Source: Sanguinoderma infundibulare
Taxonomy: Eukaryota > Basidiomycota > Agaricomycetes > Polyporales > Polyporaceae
Assembly (NCBI GenBank): GCA_032821775.1
Contig: JAVLRN010000002.1
Coordinates: 1,674,001-1,738,000 of the forward strand
Reading direction: 5' to 3'
DNA length: 64,000 bases
The notes under the pieces are model-generated. The model had not been told where the DNA came from. It saw only the letters and a program-made list of their open reading frames with translations, and made no database searches. Numbering within the stretch: the stretch's first letter is position 1; every line of letters begins with the position of its first letter. The translations under genes were made by a program, and so were the position numbers. Shown in pieces: positions 22,914-33,139 of the stretch.

Positions 22914-22999
22914 GGCCATTTCCGATCCAACCAGCCACGATAGGCGGCCTGCCTTTCTCATCCCTCGCCTCTCCACCCTCGGTAGCCCGCCTGTTCGCC

Positions 23000-23962
23000 A
23001 TGGTGTCCCTCGCCATCGCGAACCGCGTCGTCATGTACTACCAGACGCAGTACCAAAATGGGCAGTACGTTTCCGTGCTCCTGCTCATCGGCTACGTCAC
23101 CCACCTCCTCCTCGCCGCCTTCCACCTGAACATGGGCCACACCGGCCCCGACATTGTTCACCTCAACGACAAGATCCCCGCCGACCCCTACTTCGACCCC
23201 ATGTGGCCCGAGATCGCCTGGCTCCAGGGCAACGGGACGAAAGTGATCGGCATGCTCGGCGGTGCTGCGCCGGGGACGTACGACTGCCTAGTCGACTCCC
23301 TCTTCGACACGTACTACCCCGAGCTCCGGGACGTGATCAGGACGTACAACCTTGACGGGCTCGACCTCGACGTCGAGCAGTCCATCTCGCCCGCGACGAT
23401 CACGCACCTCATCCAGACGCTCAAGAGCGACTTCGGCGATGACTTCATCATCACGCTCGCGCCCATCGCGTCCGCGCTGACCGAGGGCGGGAACCTGTCC
23501 GGGTTCGACTACATCGACCTCGAGCACAACGTCAGGGGCCAGATCGCGTGGTACAACGCGCAGTTCTACTCGGGCTTCGGCTCGTTCTTCCCCGAGGACC
23601 AGTACGACGCGATCATCAACTACGACCAAGGCATCGACGCCGCGCGCGTGACGGCGGTCGTGCTGACGAACCCGGCCAACGGCAGCGGGTACGTCAGCTC
23701 GAAGAATGTCGTGACGAGCATCCACAACTTGATGGCGAAGTACGGGACGGGATGGGGAGGGGTGGGCGGCTGGGAGTACTTCAACTCGCTGCCGGACAGC
23801 AGCGAGCCGTGGAAGTGGGCCGTCACGATGAAGGACGCGATGGTGGAGCAGCAGACGAAGATGGAGGCTGCCGCGCGGACAAAGGAGCTCGCGGCGCGCG
23901 AGCAACCGCGGTTGGGTTCGAGGGTTTTTGGGAAGCTTGCGGCGAGCTCGAGGGACGCGTGA
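23000..23962 (+). CDS. GH18 family glycoside hydrolase (chitinase or endo-beta-N-acetylglucosaminidase type)
   Basis: Single-exon gene of 320 residues. The GH18 catalytic signature DGLDLDVE is at residues 119-126, with Glu126 as the acid and the preceding Asp residues in place. The upstream strand KVIGMLGGAA matches the second conserved region of the family. QFYSGFGSF and the Trp-rich end (WGGVGGWEYF) fit the later barrel strands. GH18 enzymes cut beta-1,4 links in chitin or the core of N-glycans. There is no signal peptide: the protein begins MVSLAIANRVVMYYQTQ, which is already the first barrel strand. It therefore either acts inside the cell or leaves by another route. Short length and lack of a carbohydrate-binding module point to the endo-glucosaminidase-like branch, but that is inference. 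Confidence 0.85.
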   Translation: MVSLAIANRVVMYYQTQYQNGQYVSVLLLIGYVTHLLLAAFHLNMGHTGPDIVHLNDKIPADPYFDPMWPEIAWLQGNGTKVIGMLGGAAPGTYDCLVDSLFDTYYPELRDVIRTYNLDGLDLDVEQSISPATITHLIQTLKSDFGDDFIITLAPIASALTEGGNLSGFDYIDLEHNVRGQIAWYNAQFYSGFGSFFPEDQYDAIINYDQGIDAARVTAVVLTNPANGSGYVSSKNVVTSIHNLMAKYGTGWGGVGGWEYFNSLPDSSEPWKWAVTMKDAMVEQQTKMEAAARTKELAAREQPRLGSRVFGKLAASSRDA

Positions 23963-25194
23963 GGTGACGGGGCGCACCGGGCGCGTCGGGGTGACGCTTT
24001 GGGTGTATTTTTTGCGTTGGGATCTGGGCTTGACTGAGAAGGTGAATTCAACGGGATCATGTGCACGTAGGTAATACCAATTCCACACTCGTTCTTTGAT
24101 GGTACCCGACGCCAAGCCCGTCGAGGCGCTCGGGCTTCTGCCAGTGGTTCTGGACGTCGTCGAGTCGGAGGGGCGGCCCGCCCGAGGTTTTGCCATCGAG
24201 CGGATGAAGGGCGGATAACGCGTGGCGCCCAGAACCTCGCCCGCAACCATTCACTTTAAACCAGCCTTGACAGAGGCACGGTACAGAAGACGAAGCTGGT
24301 ACCTGCGTCCTGAGGGGCCATGGAGCTCCAAGGGTTAGAGGCTAGTTCCCCGAGCTCGACCTGGGGCCCTAGGCAGCGCACATGAGCGTCGACCTGCGGG
24401 CCCGGGGGTAAAGTAAGTATCATGTACGTATACATTCCAGGGGATATAGCATCTAACGCGGATTGTTCATGGTGTTCGCTGCTTTCCATGTCAGATTCAA
24501 GGGCAAGCGTAGCTAGATTATGATCGAACAGCGTGACCTGGGCCAGATTCGAAGAACGAACGCGGATGCGCCGTCAGTCTACAGGAGCGCGGCCGACTGC
24601 CGCCTTCTCGATCCGAGAGGCCGAAGCGACTCGCACGACGCACTGGCCATTCGGCTCCACATCACGGATAACCTACAAAACCTTAAGTGCAATGTCGCCC
24701 AGACATCCAGACATCTATCTACTATGGGAATCGGATGACGTCGCCAAAGGTCTCCCACTTTGAGGAGACCCACGTTCTTCGTTCTTCGTGCACAGTCCAG
24801 ACATATAAAGGGCGACTACTGCCGCGTGCATACGAAGAACAATGTACGCGCGCGCCTTGGCCAGCCGCTGCGCCAGACGCGCGTCTTTACTCGTCTACCC
24901 CCGCGCTCATGCCTCATGCTTTCGGCTGGCACTGCGGCACCTTATCGCGTGTTCTGTGGTACTTAAAGTGAGTCGGTCCGTGTGTTCCTGCCGCTACGCG
25001 TTCTCTTGCCTTCTCTTACTCAACTATTTTCATCAAGTCTGGGACTTGACAGCGTCCCCTTTCTTATCGAATAATCGCCCATCGGCTAGCAACGGCTATT
25101 TAGACTGCTGCACTGACAGCCATCCGCCACTCTGCGTTGTTATCGCCCACCACCACCACAACCACCACCCAACGAACTCCGACCACAACGAACG
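23963..25194. other. Intergenic stretch
   Basis: No supported gene. The long open frames antisense to the GH18 gene extend into this stretch but are out-of-frame shadows with very high Arg content. A possible TATA motif (TATAAAG near 24804) lies almost 400 bases before the next gene. Confidence 0.35.
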
Positions 25195-26184
25195 ATGCCC
25201 ACTACCCAACGAGCGACCACCACCATGTCTATCGCGCACACCGCACAACCTTCCCTTGCGATCCCGACCAGGACCAGGTCGACGGGCAAATACCCAACCG
25301 CGCCCCTCAGTATCTTTCCCCCGCCCGCGCCCTCTGTCCGCCGCACGATACGCGACCGCCGCAGCGTGGCCTTGATGCTCCAAATCGACACCCCACCCAA
25401 CAACCCGCCCGGGCCCTGGTCTCCCAAGGGTCACATTCAGCCGCACAGGAACCACCTCCCGCACCGCCGCAATCCGAAACCGTGCTTCCAGAACTTCCAC
25501 TGCCCCGAGGCCCCAAAGCAGAAGATGGCGTCGGCGCCGACGCCGACGCCCAAAGCGGAGACCTCAGCCCCGCCCATCCCAACGCCCCCGCTACCAGAGG
25601 AGCCGCACCTGCAGGCGATCATCCCCGCCGTCTGGGTCGCGTTCAGCGACAGCGCGCGCACGAGAAGTGCAGACAGGACGCACGAAGACGGCTTCACACA
25701 CGTTGTCGAGATCGCGCACGCAAACGGCGAGGCGCACGCCGCGGGGAGCACGGAGCGCCGCTGGGACGCGGCCCACAAGGCCCAGCGCCTCCGCCTCGTC
25801 CTGCCGGCCGCGGCGCGCGGGCGCGAACGCGAACGTGAGATGGGGAAACGGGCAGCGCTGGCGCTGTCGGACGGGCAGCTGCGCGCGGCACGCGACTTTG
25901 TGGCGGAGTGCCTGCTGAGCGAGCTGGCGGCGAGGCCGGAGGAGGGCGCGGTGCGGGTGCTGGTGATGGCGCCGCCGGGGCGGCCGACGGACGCGATGGG
26001 CGTGCTCGGGTGCTACTTGTCGTTCGTCACGGGCGTGGGGGTGGAGGAGATCTTGCGGTTCGTGGACGAGGAGGAGGCGGTGCTGAGTGTATGGAAGGGG
26101 GAGGTGAGCGGGGAGGAGGTGGAGAGGCTCGAGAAGATCGCACGGGGATGGTCGTGGCTGACGACCGTTGGTGCGAGGGAGTAG
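25195..26184 (+). CDS. Hypothetical protein with possible degenerate dual-specificity phosphatase-like domain
   Basis: Open frame of 329 residues. The first 130 residues are rich in Pro, Thr, Arg and look disordered. From about 145 the sequence is ordered: VWVAFSDSA, FTHVVEIAHANG, LRLVLPA, then LSDGQLRAARDFVAECLLSE, VRVLVMAPPGRPTDAMGVLG and a helical end. The order strand - FTHVVEI - strand - helix - VLVMAPPGRPTD - helix resembles dual-specificity phosphatases, with MAPPGRPTD where active enzymes have HCxxGxxR. If so the catalytic Cys is missing and the protein would be a pseudophosphatase. This is a fold-level guess. The start may also be the next ATG (MSIAHTAQ). A downstream stop at 26182 is clear. 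Confidence 0.55.
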   Translation: MPTTQRATTTMSIAHTAQPSLAIPTRTRSTGKYPTAPLSIFPPPAPSVRRTIRDRRSVALMLQIDTPPNNPPGPWSPKGHIQPHRNHLPHRRNPKPCFQNFHCPEAPKQKMASAPTPTPKAETSAPPIPTPPLPEEPHLQAIIPAVWVAFSDSARTRSADRTHEDGFTHVVEIAHANGEAHAAGSTERRWDAAHKAQRLRLVLPAAARGREREREMGKRAALALSDGQLRAARDFVAECLLSELAARPEEGAVRVLVMAPPGRPTDAMGVLGCYLSFVTGVGVEEILRFVDEEEAVLSVWKGEVSGEEVERLEKIARGWSWLTTVGARE

Positions 26185-26623
26185 GCGAGGCGAGACGAGG
26201 GGTGGGGCCGGTGGGGTGCTACTGAACGTCCCACGAGGAGGATTCTGATCACTTGTACGATTTTCTCGGACGGATGGCATATCGTTGTGTTGTGTTAGGA
26301 TATCAATACCTTGTGTCCATGGAAGCTATGTATATTGTATTATTTCTGAAGGACATGGGATGAGCGAGCCTCACTTTGGACTGATGGACCAAAATCAGGA
26401 CGAACAACGCGCATCCATCATGGTACTTAGGATTCGTTTATGCGAAGGGCCCTGAGACGTGACGACCGAATTCCCTAAAGTACCTAGAGAAAGGGAAAAC
26501 GCGCCTGCAACGAACTAGATGGGAGCTGAGATCAAGAAAGAGATGATATTGATACACAGCGTAGGTGACTCTCGTCAACGGTAAGTATACATAATAAATG
26601 TCGGAAGGTGCCGGCGACCAGAA
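26185..26623. other. Intergenic stretch
   Basis: No gene seen. This is the region between two convergent genes and probably holds both 3' ends. Confidence 0.4.
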
Positions 26624-27485
26624 TCAGACTGTGAGCTTGAGAACTGCGTTCTGTGCGACGATCTCCAGAGAGCCAAGTGGGCGACCCGCCCTCAGAAAGG
26701 CTAGACGCAGCTCCTGCAGGACCATTAGGTGGGACTTGGACAGGTCAAAGGAGGCCGTACCTCGAGACAGTGCTGGTCGTAAGGCGGCATGCTCGTGACA
26801 CTTTGGAGACTGTCCGGTGGCGCATTCGGATTGTTCGACGACTGCGAGAAACCCAAGGTCATTGGCGCTGGGAGAAAACGGGCTGTGGGTTCGGATCAGC
26901 GTTGCAGTCGCGAGCAGTTGATAAATGAACCTTGCGACCTTGGGGCACGTCTGCGAATTGTTTTCCCATCTGGTACGCCTGCACACGACTTCCTGCCGCA
27001 AAATGTTGAGTGAGCATGATGTGCGCCTGGAAAATGTTCTGGCGCCGCGTTACCTCGGGGGAACGACCGAAATATTGAGGTTGTGCGACAAGGCTCTGGA
27101 AGAAGGCCTTCGATCCAAACTCCATGGTTTCCGTGGGCTGGAAGGCTTGGGAGGCGAAGTCTGGCGGAGCGACCGGCGCAGGATTGGCCGGTCCCGCGAC
27201 CGGGACGTTGGCACCAACGCCATTTACTGTAGGACCCGCGCCCTCGACGTCGGAGTAAGGTTCGAACAGGGGCGGGAAACCGAGGGCAGCGCGCTGGGTC
27301 GGGTCGGTGGGCTGCGGTGGACGGGCACTGGCGATCGGCCAGTCGCGCTAAACGCGGCTAGATAGTCGGCGACTCGGCGTTCCTGCAGTGGAACGGTCAG
27401 TCAAGTTGGGACTTGGAGCGGAGATGGACGGACGGAGAGGAATGACCTCGAAGCTTTCTTCCTGCGCTGGACGGACAGCAGGCAT
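26624..27485 (-). CDS. Hypothetical protein, four exons
   Basis: A consistent minus-strand model has exons 27485-27447, 27311-26939, 26867-26761 and 26713-26624, giving 202 residues with every junction in phase. The protein starts MPAVRPAQEESFE, continues PTDPTQRAALGFPPLFEPY and a Pro/Val/Gly-rich linker, then TMEFGSKAFFQSLVAQPQYF, a helical middle and a C-terminus LEELRLAFLRAGRPLGSLEI ending LKLTV. A second acceptor at 27382 would add ERRVADYLAAFSATG but forces a one-base frame break, so I prefer the shorter form. I do not recognise the family. There is no signal peptide or membrane helix. Splice sites are normal and the reading is clean, so a real gene is likely. Confidence 0.6.
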
Positions 27486-27840
27486 GTTCATGTAGATTAG
27501 GCCATAGTGTCAGCTTGACTGTGACTGCGCCCTTCTGGTTGATGTAGATCGTTTGCGCCTGAACAACCGCAGAAACTGGTTGAAGGCGGCATATTAGGAT
27601 TGAGTTTAAGGCAGGGCGAAAGCCATTGTCTCATGATAATGAGGCTGTGCTACGACTTATGTGGTGACCAGAACTAGTTGTCGTTCGTTCGTCTCCATTG
27701 CCTTTAGGCATACAGTCTTATATACGACATGTTATGGGCAAAGGCAATTAATGGACCCCTTGGAAGGATTTGAAGTGCCCTGGGTACTTCACTCACCATA
27801 AGTTCAGATTTGTATATGTAAAGTCCAGGACAAAAAGTAT

Positions 27841-27913
27841 GGCCGACTAGCTCAGCTGGTTAGAGCGTGGTGCTAATAACGCCAAGGTCGTCGGTTCGAT
27901 CCCGGCGTTGGCC
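27841..27913 (+). tRNA. tRNA-Ile (anticodon AAU), second copy
   Basis: A complete 73-base cloverleaf with anticodon AAT in the loop CTAATAA, acceptor GGCCGAC/GTTGGCC and T-loop TTCGATC. It is intronless and ends 3 bases before a TTTTT stop at 27917-27921. It is the same isoacceptor as at 20877 but on the opposite strand, 7 kb away; flanking sequences do not match beyond a few bases. Confidence 0.95.
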
Positions 27914-28839
27914 ACTGTTTTTACCTGTGACTGTTCCGATGCTGCGCGAAGCGCGCATGCCACGCCAATGGTCTCCTCATCCTCCCCCTCCCCCTCCCCT
28001 GCTCCTGCTCCTGCTCCTGCTCCCTCTCTTTGTTCTTCTACCGCACACCATAATCTCCTCTTGGTCGTTTCGGGCGAGCCTTTCCTCACCGGGATAAGCT
28101 TCATACACTCAATAAGCGGGGACGAGGACGTGGCGAGCGTGAATCAACCAGAACCCGGCGCTCACAACGAAAACCCGCCGACTGAGACTGGAGACAATGA
28201 CAATGGGATGGATGGCACAGGCATAGCACAGAGTGAAAGTGCTTGATTACGCTGGTACATTGAGGCATTGGTTTGAGTAACCTCGAGTCCTCGATGTGGA
28301 CTGGCGCTGACAATGTTGGCTTCACAGCTGGACAGGATGAAACAAGCTCTCGATTAGATCCCCTCCGACTCATGCTGCATCGCTAGGCACCCTTTGGTTC
28401 ATACGCTCCCGCTTCTTGACTTGGCCGGGCCATGACGTTAAGATATACGAACCTAGACAAACTGAAACGGTCTGATTAGCCTGCTATATGTGTTAGACTG
28501 CACTGTATCGCATTTATTCTTCGAACAGCATGCTTATTTATCTTACAAAAATCATTGACGACCCGTCGGGAGTACGTGCAACGGATAGACATATTCGATG
28601 GCGCCGAACATTCATAGATTGGGGGAAGATAGATGATAGAAATAGCAGATGGACGAAGGACATGGCAATGTTTGAGGCGCAGAGGATAGCATAGAAAGAC
28701 AGTGGACAACGCAGGCGAAGCGACAGCGGAGATGCGCCAGGGAGTAGGGGGGAGGACAGGAGACAGCGAGCGGCGACAGCGACTCAGAGACAAACAAGAA
28801 CGCGACCAAATTACCGACATGGACGGCAACCAAAACCGC

Positions 28840-29660
28840 TCAGATCACATACACGTCCTCCTTCTCCAGGCTGTACTCCTGCAGCTCACGGAAGTACTCG
28901 ATCCGTTCCTGACGCTGGTGTGCCCTCTCCTACATTGACCATCACGATCTCCTCAGCTCTGAGTTCTATCTCAACAGCATAATAGTGGGTCACGCACCTC
29001 GTCCGAGTCAGGATCAACTTCCTCCATTGCACATTCCTTCCCCCTCCCCTTCGACCTCGACGTCGATGGCCGGCCTCGCGGTGTCGACCATCCCCTGGAC
29101 GACGGCGCCCAGTCGTGACCGGGGCAGCCGCCCTCACGCGCCCTCGTCCGCGTCCGCGACCCCTCCCCCGTCCCGCACGGGCAGGAGGCTTCGGCGGCGA
29201 CGAATCATTGTCCATCTTCTCATCCTCGCTGTCCGTGCTCTCAGAAACGTTCTCCCTCCCCTTGCCCTTTCCCTTCTTCGTTTGCTCAGCCACCCGCGGC
29301 TTCTGCGACCGCTTCGGTAGCAGCGCCTCGAGCCTCCGCACCGCCGCCCTCGGGTCCGAGTCCTCGCTCTCCACCTGCGGGACTGCGCGTAGGGGTTTTC
29401 AAACTCGAGTGTGGCCAGAGGTTGGCGAGGCTTCGACGGACCTGTCTTGCCCTTTCCCTTATCCGGCGCTGCGACCGCTCTGCACGTGGCGAAGGGCTAC
29501 AAGGGCTTGGCGACTCGTCGCGCATCGACCCCGCTCCAGAGCGCGAGTCAGACAAGCCGCCGTCTGAGAAGCAATAGCGAGTAGCAGTGCGCGCTGCAGT
29601 GCTTGGACGTCCGCAGTCGTGTGTCGGGCTCCCAGACGACGACGTGCTCAGACTCGCCAA
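28840..29660 (-). CDS. Hypothetical basic nuclear-type protein (exon model incomplete)
   Basis: The last exon is clear. After an acceptor near 28935 it reads ERAHQRQERIEYFRELQ, then EYSLEKEDVYVI and stop at 28840. The exon before it contains ECAMEEVDPDSDE with a good donor at about 29000. Upstream the minus strand codes VESEDSDPRAAVRRLEALLP, KRSQKPRVAEQTKKGKGKG and an Arg-Gly repeat (GRGRGRGRGRGRVRA), typical of DNA- or RNA-binding tails. Another block, KGKGKTGPSKPRQPLATLEF, sits in a different frame just upstream, so one or two frame changes between 29100 and 29420 are unexplained. I do not recognise the family. The 5' end is unknown and may lie as far up as 30390. Confidence 0.5.
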
Positions 29661-30869
29661 CCGCCGAATGTTTTGCCCACCGCCCGTCGTCAGCCGCTTG
29701 GGTGGACAGTCAATTGCAGGAGGTTCAGTGACTTGATGTGCAAGTCGTTGGGGTCGTCGGGTGCTCGCCGCGTGTGCTGCCTGTCGCCCGCCGGTTGTGC
29801 TACCTGCTGCTCACCGGTCATTTTGCTCGCCACCCTGCGCCCTGCGGGTCGGTGTTACACTTGTGCTTGTGGTCGGATCGCGTGGACACGGGCGAGCAGG
29901 TAGACGTGGACGGGCGCGTGGATAGCGATGCGCAAATCAACAGTTTGTGTGAGGAGAGGACCTCGCACAGACCAAAGAGAGAGGACGCGTCAGGATGGAA
30001 AGGTTGGAGGATGGCCGACCGGCGCGGAGAGAGAACCTGCACGCAGGACAGGGGGAGGGGTGTGAGGATGGACGGCAGATGAGTCCGGCCCGAGAGCGGG
30101 GATGGGGTGCGGGAGAGAAAACGACGGGCGGAAATGTACGTACCTGGCTCCTCCTCTTGCAGTCTCCGGACGCGGGATTCTTCTGCGACTGTGACGCAGA
30201 CAGCGATACTTTGCAGTTCTGGGTGCGGGCGAGTAGGGAGCACAGCGCGGACGCTGACACGGACGCCCTGAGCGCTGTCGAGCCTCGAGCCTGCTGTTTG
30301 TCGCTGCTGATGATGTGGCGGCCGGCCGGGGTCTCCGGCCCTCTCCCTCCGGCGGCCAGCACGTGTCTCTCCTTCTTTCCCTTTCCCCCTCATTTTGAAT
30401 TCAGGTACTTTCTGTTAGTGTCGACCAAGGGGCCAGGGAACTAGCTAGGCAAGGAGTTCGTAAGCCGTGTTTTCGACTTGGGACTTGCCAGACCCCGGGT
30501 ACTAAAGTGATCCCTTGAAACAGTCCGTTCACACCACGGTCAAACATCCCCGGGGATACGCACAACTGCACATGTAACCGAGCTTGCTCGGCCTGCCAAC
30601 CAGCACTAGACGCAGGGCCGCGATGAGACCGGTCACAGCTGTCCGACCGAAGCCGATCAGGTGGTCACGAACCGCACGCTGAGAGTGACTGTACGACCAT
30701 CAGGACCGCATCTCGTTCTCGATACGGGCTCTTTCCTCCGTCATCAATCCCGACCGGTAGCTTATGTGGCGGTACCGTGTACTCCGAAGGCGGTACGACA
30801 GACCAGGACCTGATCAGGACCTACTGATCAACCATCATTATGGACCTGGCAAGCATCCTACATGGATCA
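29661..30869. other. Stretch upstream of two divergent genes
   Basis: A minus-strand open frame beginning near 30393 ends at a good donor (GTACGTAC near 30137) and could be a first exon of the gene at 28840, but nothing confirms this. From 30400 to 30870 no gene is seen; it is the promoter region of the secreted protein gene. Confidence 0.3.
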
Positions 30870-30876
30870 TATAAAA
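30870..30876 (+). promoter_or_regulatory. TATA box of the secreted protein gene
   Basis: TATAAAA lies 116 bases before the ATG at 30992, and the leader between is rich in pyrimidines as usual in strongly expressed fungal genes. Confidence 0.55.
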
Positions 30877-30991
30877 GCCTGACCATGTCTCTTCATGCAA
30901 CCCAGTCGTCGACGCCTGTCTTCGCTTTCTCTTCCTTCAATTCTTCGACCCAACCCCTTCTCTGTTTCCTCACGTCCACCCACAGGTCACG

Positions 30992-31727
30992 ATGAAGTTC
31001 GCTCTTGCCCCCCTTGCTTTCGCCGCCGCGGCCCTTGCCGCCCCAGCTTCCCTTGAGTCTCGCCAGACTGGCTGGTGCGCTGTCAGCCGCAAGACGCTTG
31101 CCTACGGTCTCACCGAGCAGTTCGCCTACGACCTCGTGCGTACCCGTGCACTCACGTCCCTCGCCCTGTACTTACTCTCTGGCAGGGACTTGCGTGCGTC
31201 AACAACGCCGAGGTTGTTGCCAGCGGTGATCTCTGGAGCAACAAGGTCTGCGTTGCCGCCGCTCTGGCTTCGGACCAGTTCATTGGCCCGAACATCATCG
31301 TGGGTGCCGCTTCTTGCAACAACAACAACATCACCAGCCAGCAGAGTCCCCCCAGCCTCAACTACAACGTGAGCATCCGGATGGCTCCCAATCTCCGCTG
31401 ACCCCTCGCCCTGACTTGAGCTCGCTCGCAGGTGTACGCCGATATTGTCGGCGAGTGCGCGTGGCAGGAGGGCGGCTGCCCGGTCACTCAGCAGAACTTC
31501 ATCGATCTCATCTACAGCGCTATCACCGAGATCGGCACAAACCGCTGGCCCAGGTAAGCTCTCGCGCGCTGCGAACACCCCGCGTTGTGGATCGAGCGGC
31601 TGACCCCCTCTGCAGCAGCGTCGATGTCATTCTCACCCAAGGCTGGCAGAGGGAGCTCGCGTGGACGAAGTTCAACGAAACTATCCCCTACCTGAACCTC
31701 AACGACTTCCTCCACTACGCCAATTAA
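30992..31727 (+). CDS. Small secreted cysteine-containing protein
   Basis: Four exons (30992-31135, 31186-31368, 31432-31553, 31616-31727) give 186 residues. The N-terminus MKFALAPLAFAAAALAAP is a typical signal peptide, followed by a short propeptide ending ESRQ, where a dibasic-like or Arg-specific protease could cut. The mature part has six cysteines (in GWCAV, LACVN, KVCVA, ASCNN, GECAW and GGCPV), enough for three disulfides, and possible N-glycosylation at NIT and NET. The C-terminus reads WPSSVDVILTQGWQRELAW. No enzyme motif is visible. The pattern fits the small secreted proteins that wood-decay and other fungi release during growth on substrate, but the role is unknown. Confidence 0.82.
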
Positions 31728-33139
31728 TGAGCATACTTGCTTGGCGCGAGTCTCTCTTGGATCGTTCATGACCAAGAATCCGCGCTATGTGCGCACGGAC
31801 CTATTCTTACCTCCCTAATCCCCTTCCACTCCTTGGCCCGGCTTTGGATACCCCCATAACTACTACCGGTTGTCTGTGTGTATGTTATACGCGCCGTCAC
31901 GCCTAATATCAGAACGATGGGATTGTTGTTGTGTTAACAACGTGAGCACACGATGAGGGCGCTATACGTCCCATTGGCTCCGCCTCTCCCTCACAGACAC
32001 CAGCCGCAGAGCACCGTCCGAATGTCACTTGGGCCAGGCTGCTTATCGAAAGAGAGATGTCCGAATCACGACGTACGAGTGCCATATAACGCATCCAGTG
32101 ATCGGGTCGATTGACATACTCATCGCCACAGCTCATGACTCCCAATGCGAGTCTTTCCTCCGGGACTTGTCCAGCACGATCCGTACCAAAGTGTCCTCCC
32201 CGTTTTGTCCATTGGTGTCCTGCTGTCAGTGGGTGCTCCGGGTCCCCCGTACCTCATTGTACGTCTTACCCTTTCCTCAGGAGATCGGGGTAAAGATCTC
32301 TCCCTGCTTGCTACTCCAGCTACAATGAACAACCTGCGGAGTTGCAGTGCGCTCGTGGCCTATCCACCCTAGGCCTGGGGCCTGGGCGGCTTGCTGCTTG
32401 ACGGGGGTACCGTCGGGGTATCGGAGAACGAGCAAGTGCAGACAGGACAACGATAGGTCGTAAGGAAGGGCGGACGAGCTGTCCAAGGGGCAGGGTCGCG
32501 ACATGGTGGTGGAGAGCAAGAGAGGTATGCGCCACGGCGCCGGAAATCACCAGGACCCCTGCTTAGGCTGGTTGGTAGAAGGTCAGAGCGAGGGCTCGGC
32601 ACAGCGGACTTGAAGGGGAAAGGCTGCACTGGGTGACGTTAGAGAGTCCGCGAGATGGGCGATTGGCCTCGACTTTTATTCCGAAGACTGTGTAATGAGA
32701 AGGGCATAGGTGTCGTCGTGAGGCAGAGGCACGGTGATCCGGACCTATCGCAAGCATTGTAACTGCACCTGCTCGTCAACGAGCCACTGAAGCGGCAAGC
32801 CGCGGACCCACCTCAAGTCGTACATATCCAGTCCAGAGTGCCCCATCCCGCACGGAGCAGAAATGGCCTGGAGCCTATTGGCAGTCCGGTTCTCCAGCTT
32901 GAAGTGCTGCCACACTTTCGGGGGCGAAAGCAGGCGCGCCATGTCGCGGCGGTCCTTCACGGCATGAGACTCCTATGACCGTCGGCACGAATGGAGACAA
33001 GTCGTAGACACCTGTGATTAAACGATTTCATTATTTTCAATCATGCATAGCGTGCTAATGAAATAATATATTAATGGCCTTCGCACAGTACACCGAGCAT
33101 GAAGACATCCACAACAACCCCAAAAGAGTACACCGCACC
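31728..33139. other. Intergenic stretch
   Basis: No gene supported. Minus-strand frames between 32280 and 32960 are open for 60-85 codons each but change frame and show no motif or shared splice pattern. Confidence 0.35.

Noticed and set aside
23288..24250. 320-codon frame antisense to the GH18 gene
   Set aside because: High-GC shadow with very high Arg content and no motif; the plus strand carries the catalytic signature.
25591..26280. Antisense frame over the gene at 25195
   Set aside because: Shadow of GC-rich coding sequence, His/Arg/Pro-rich, no start context or motif.
27311..27446. Frameshift in the gene at 26624-27485
   Set aside because: An alternative acceptor at the CCACCGCAG site restores the frame over all four exons, so no lesion needs to be assumed.
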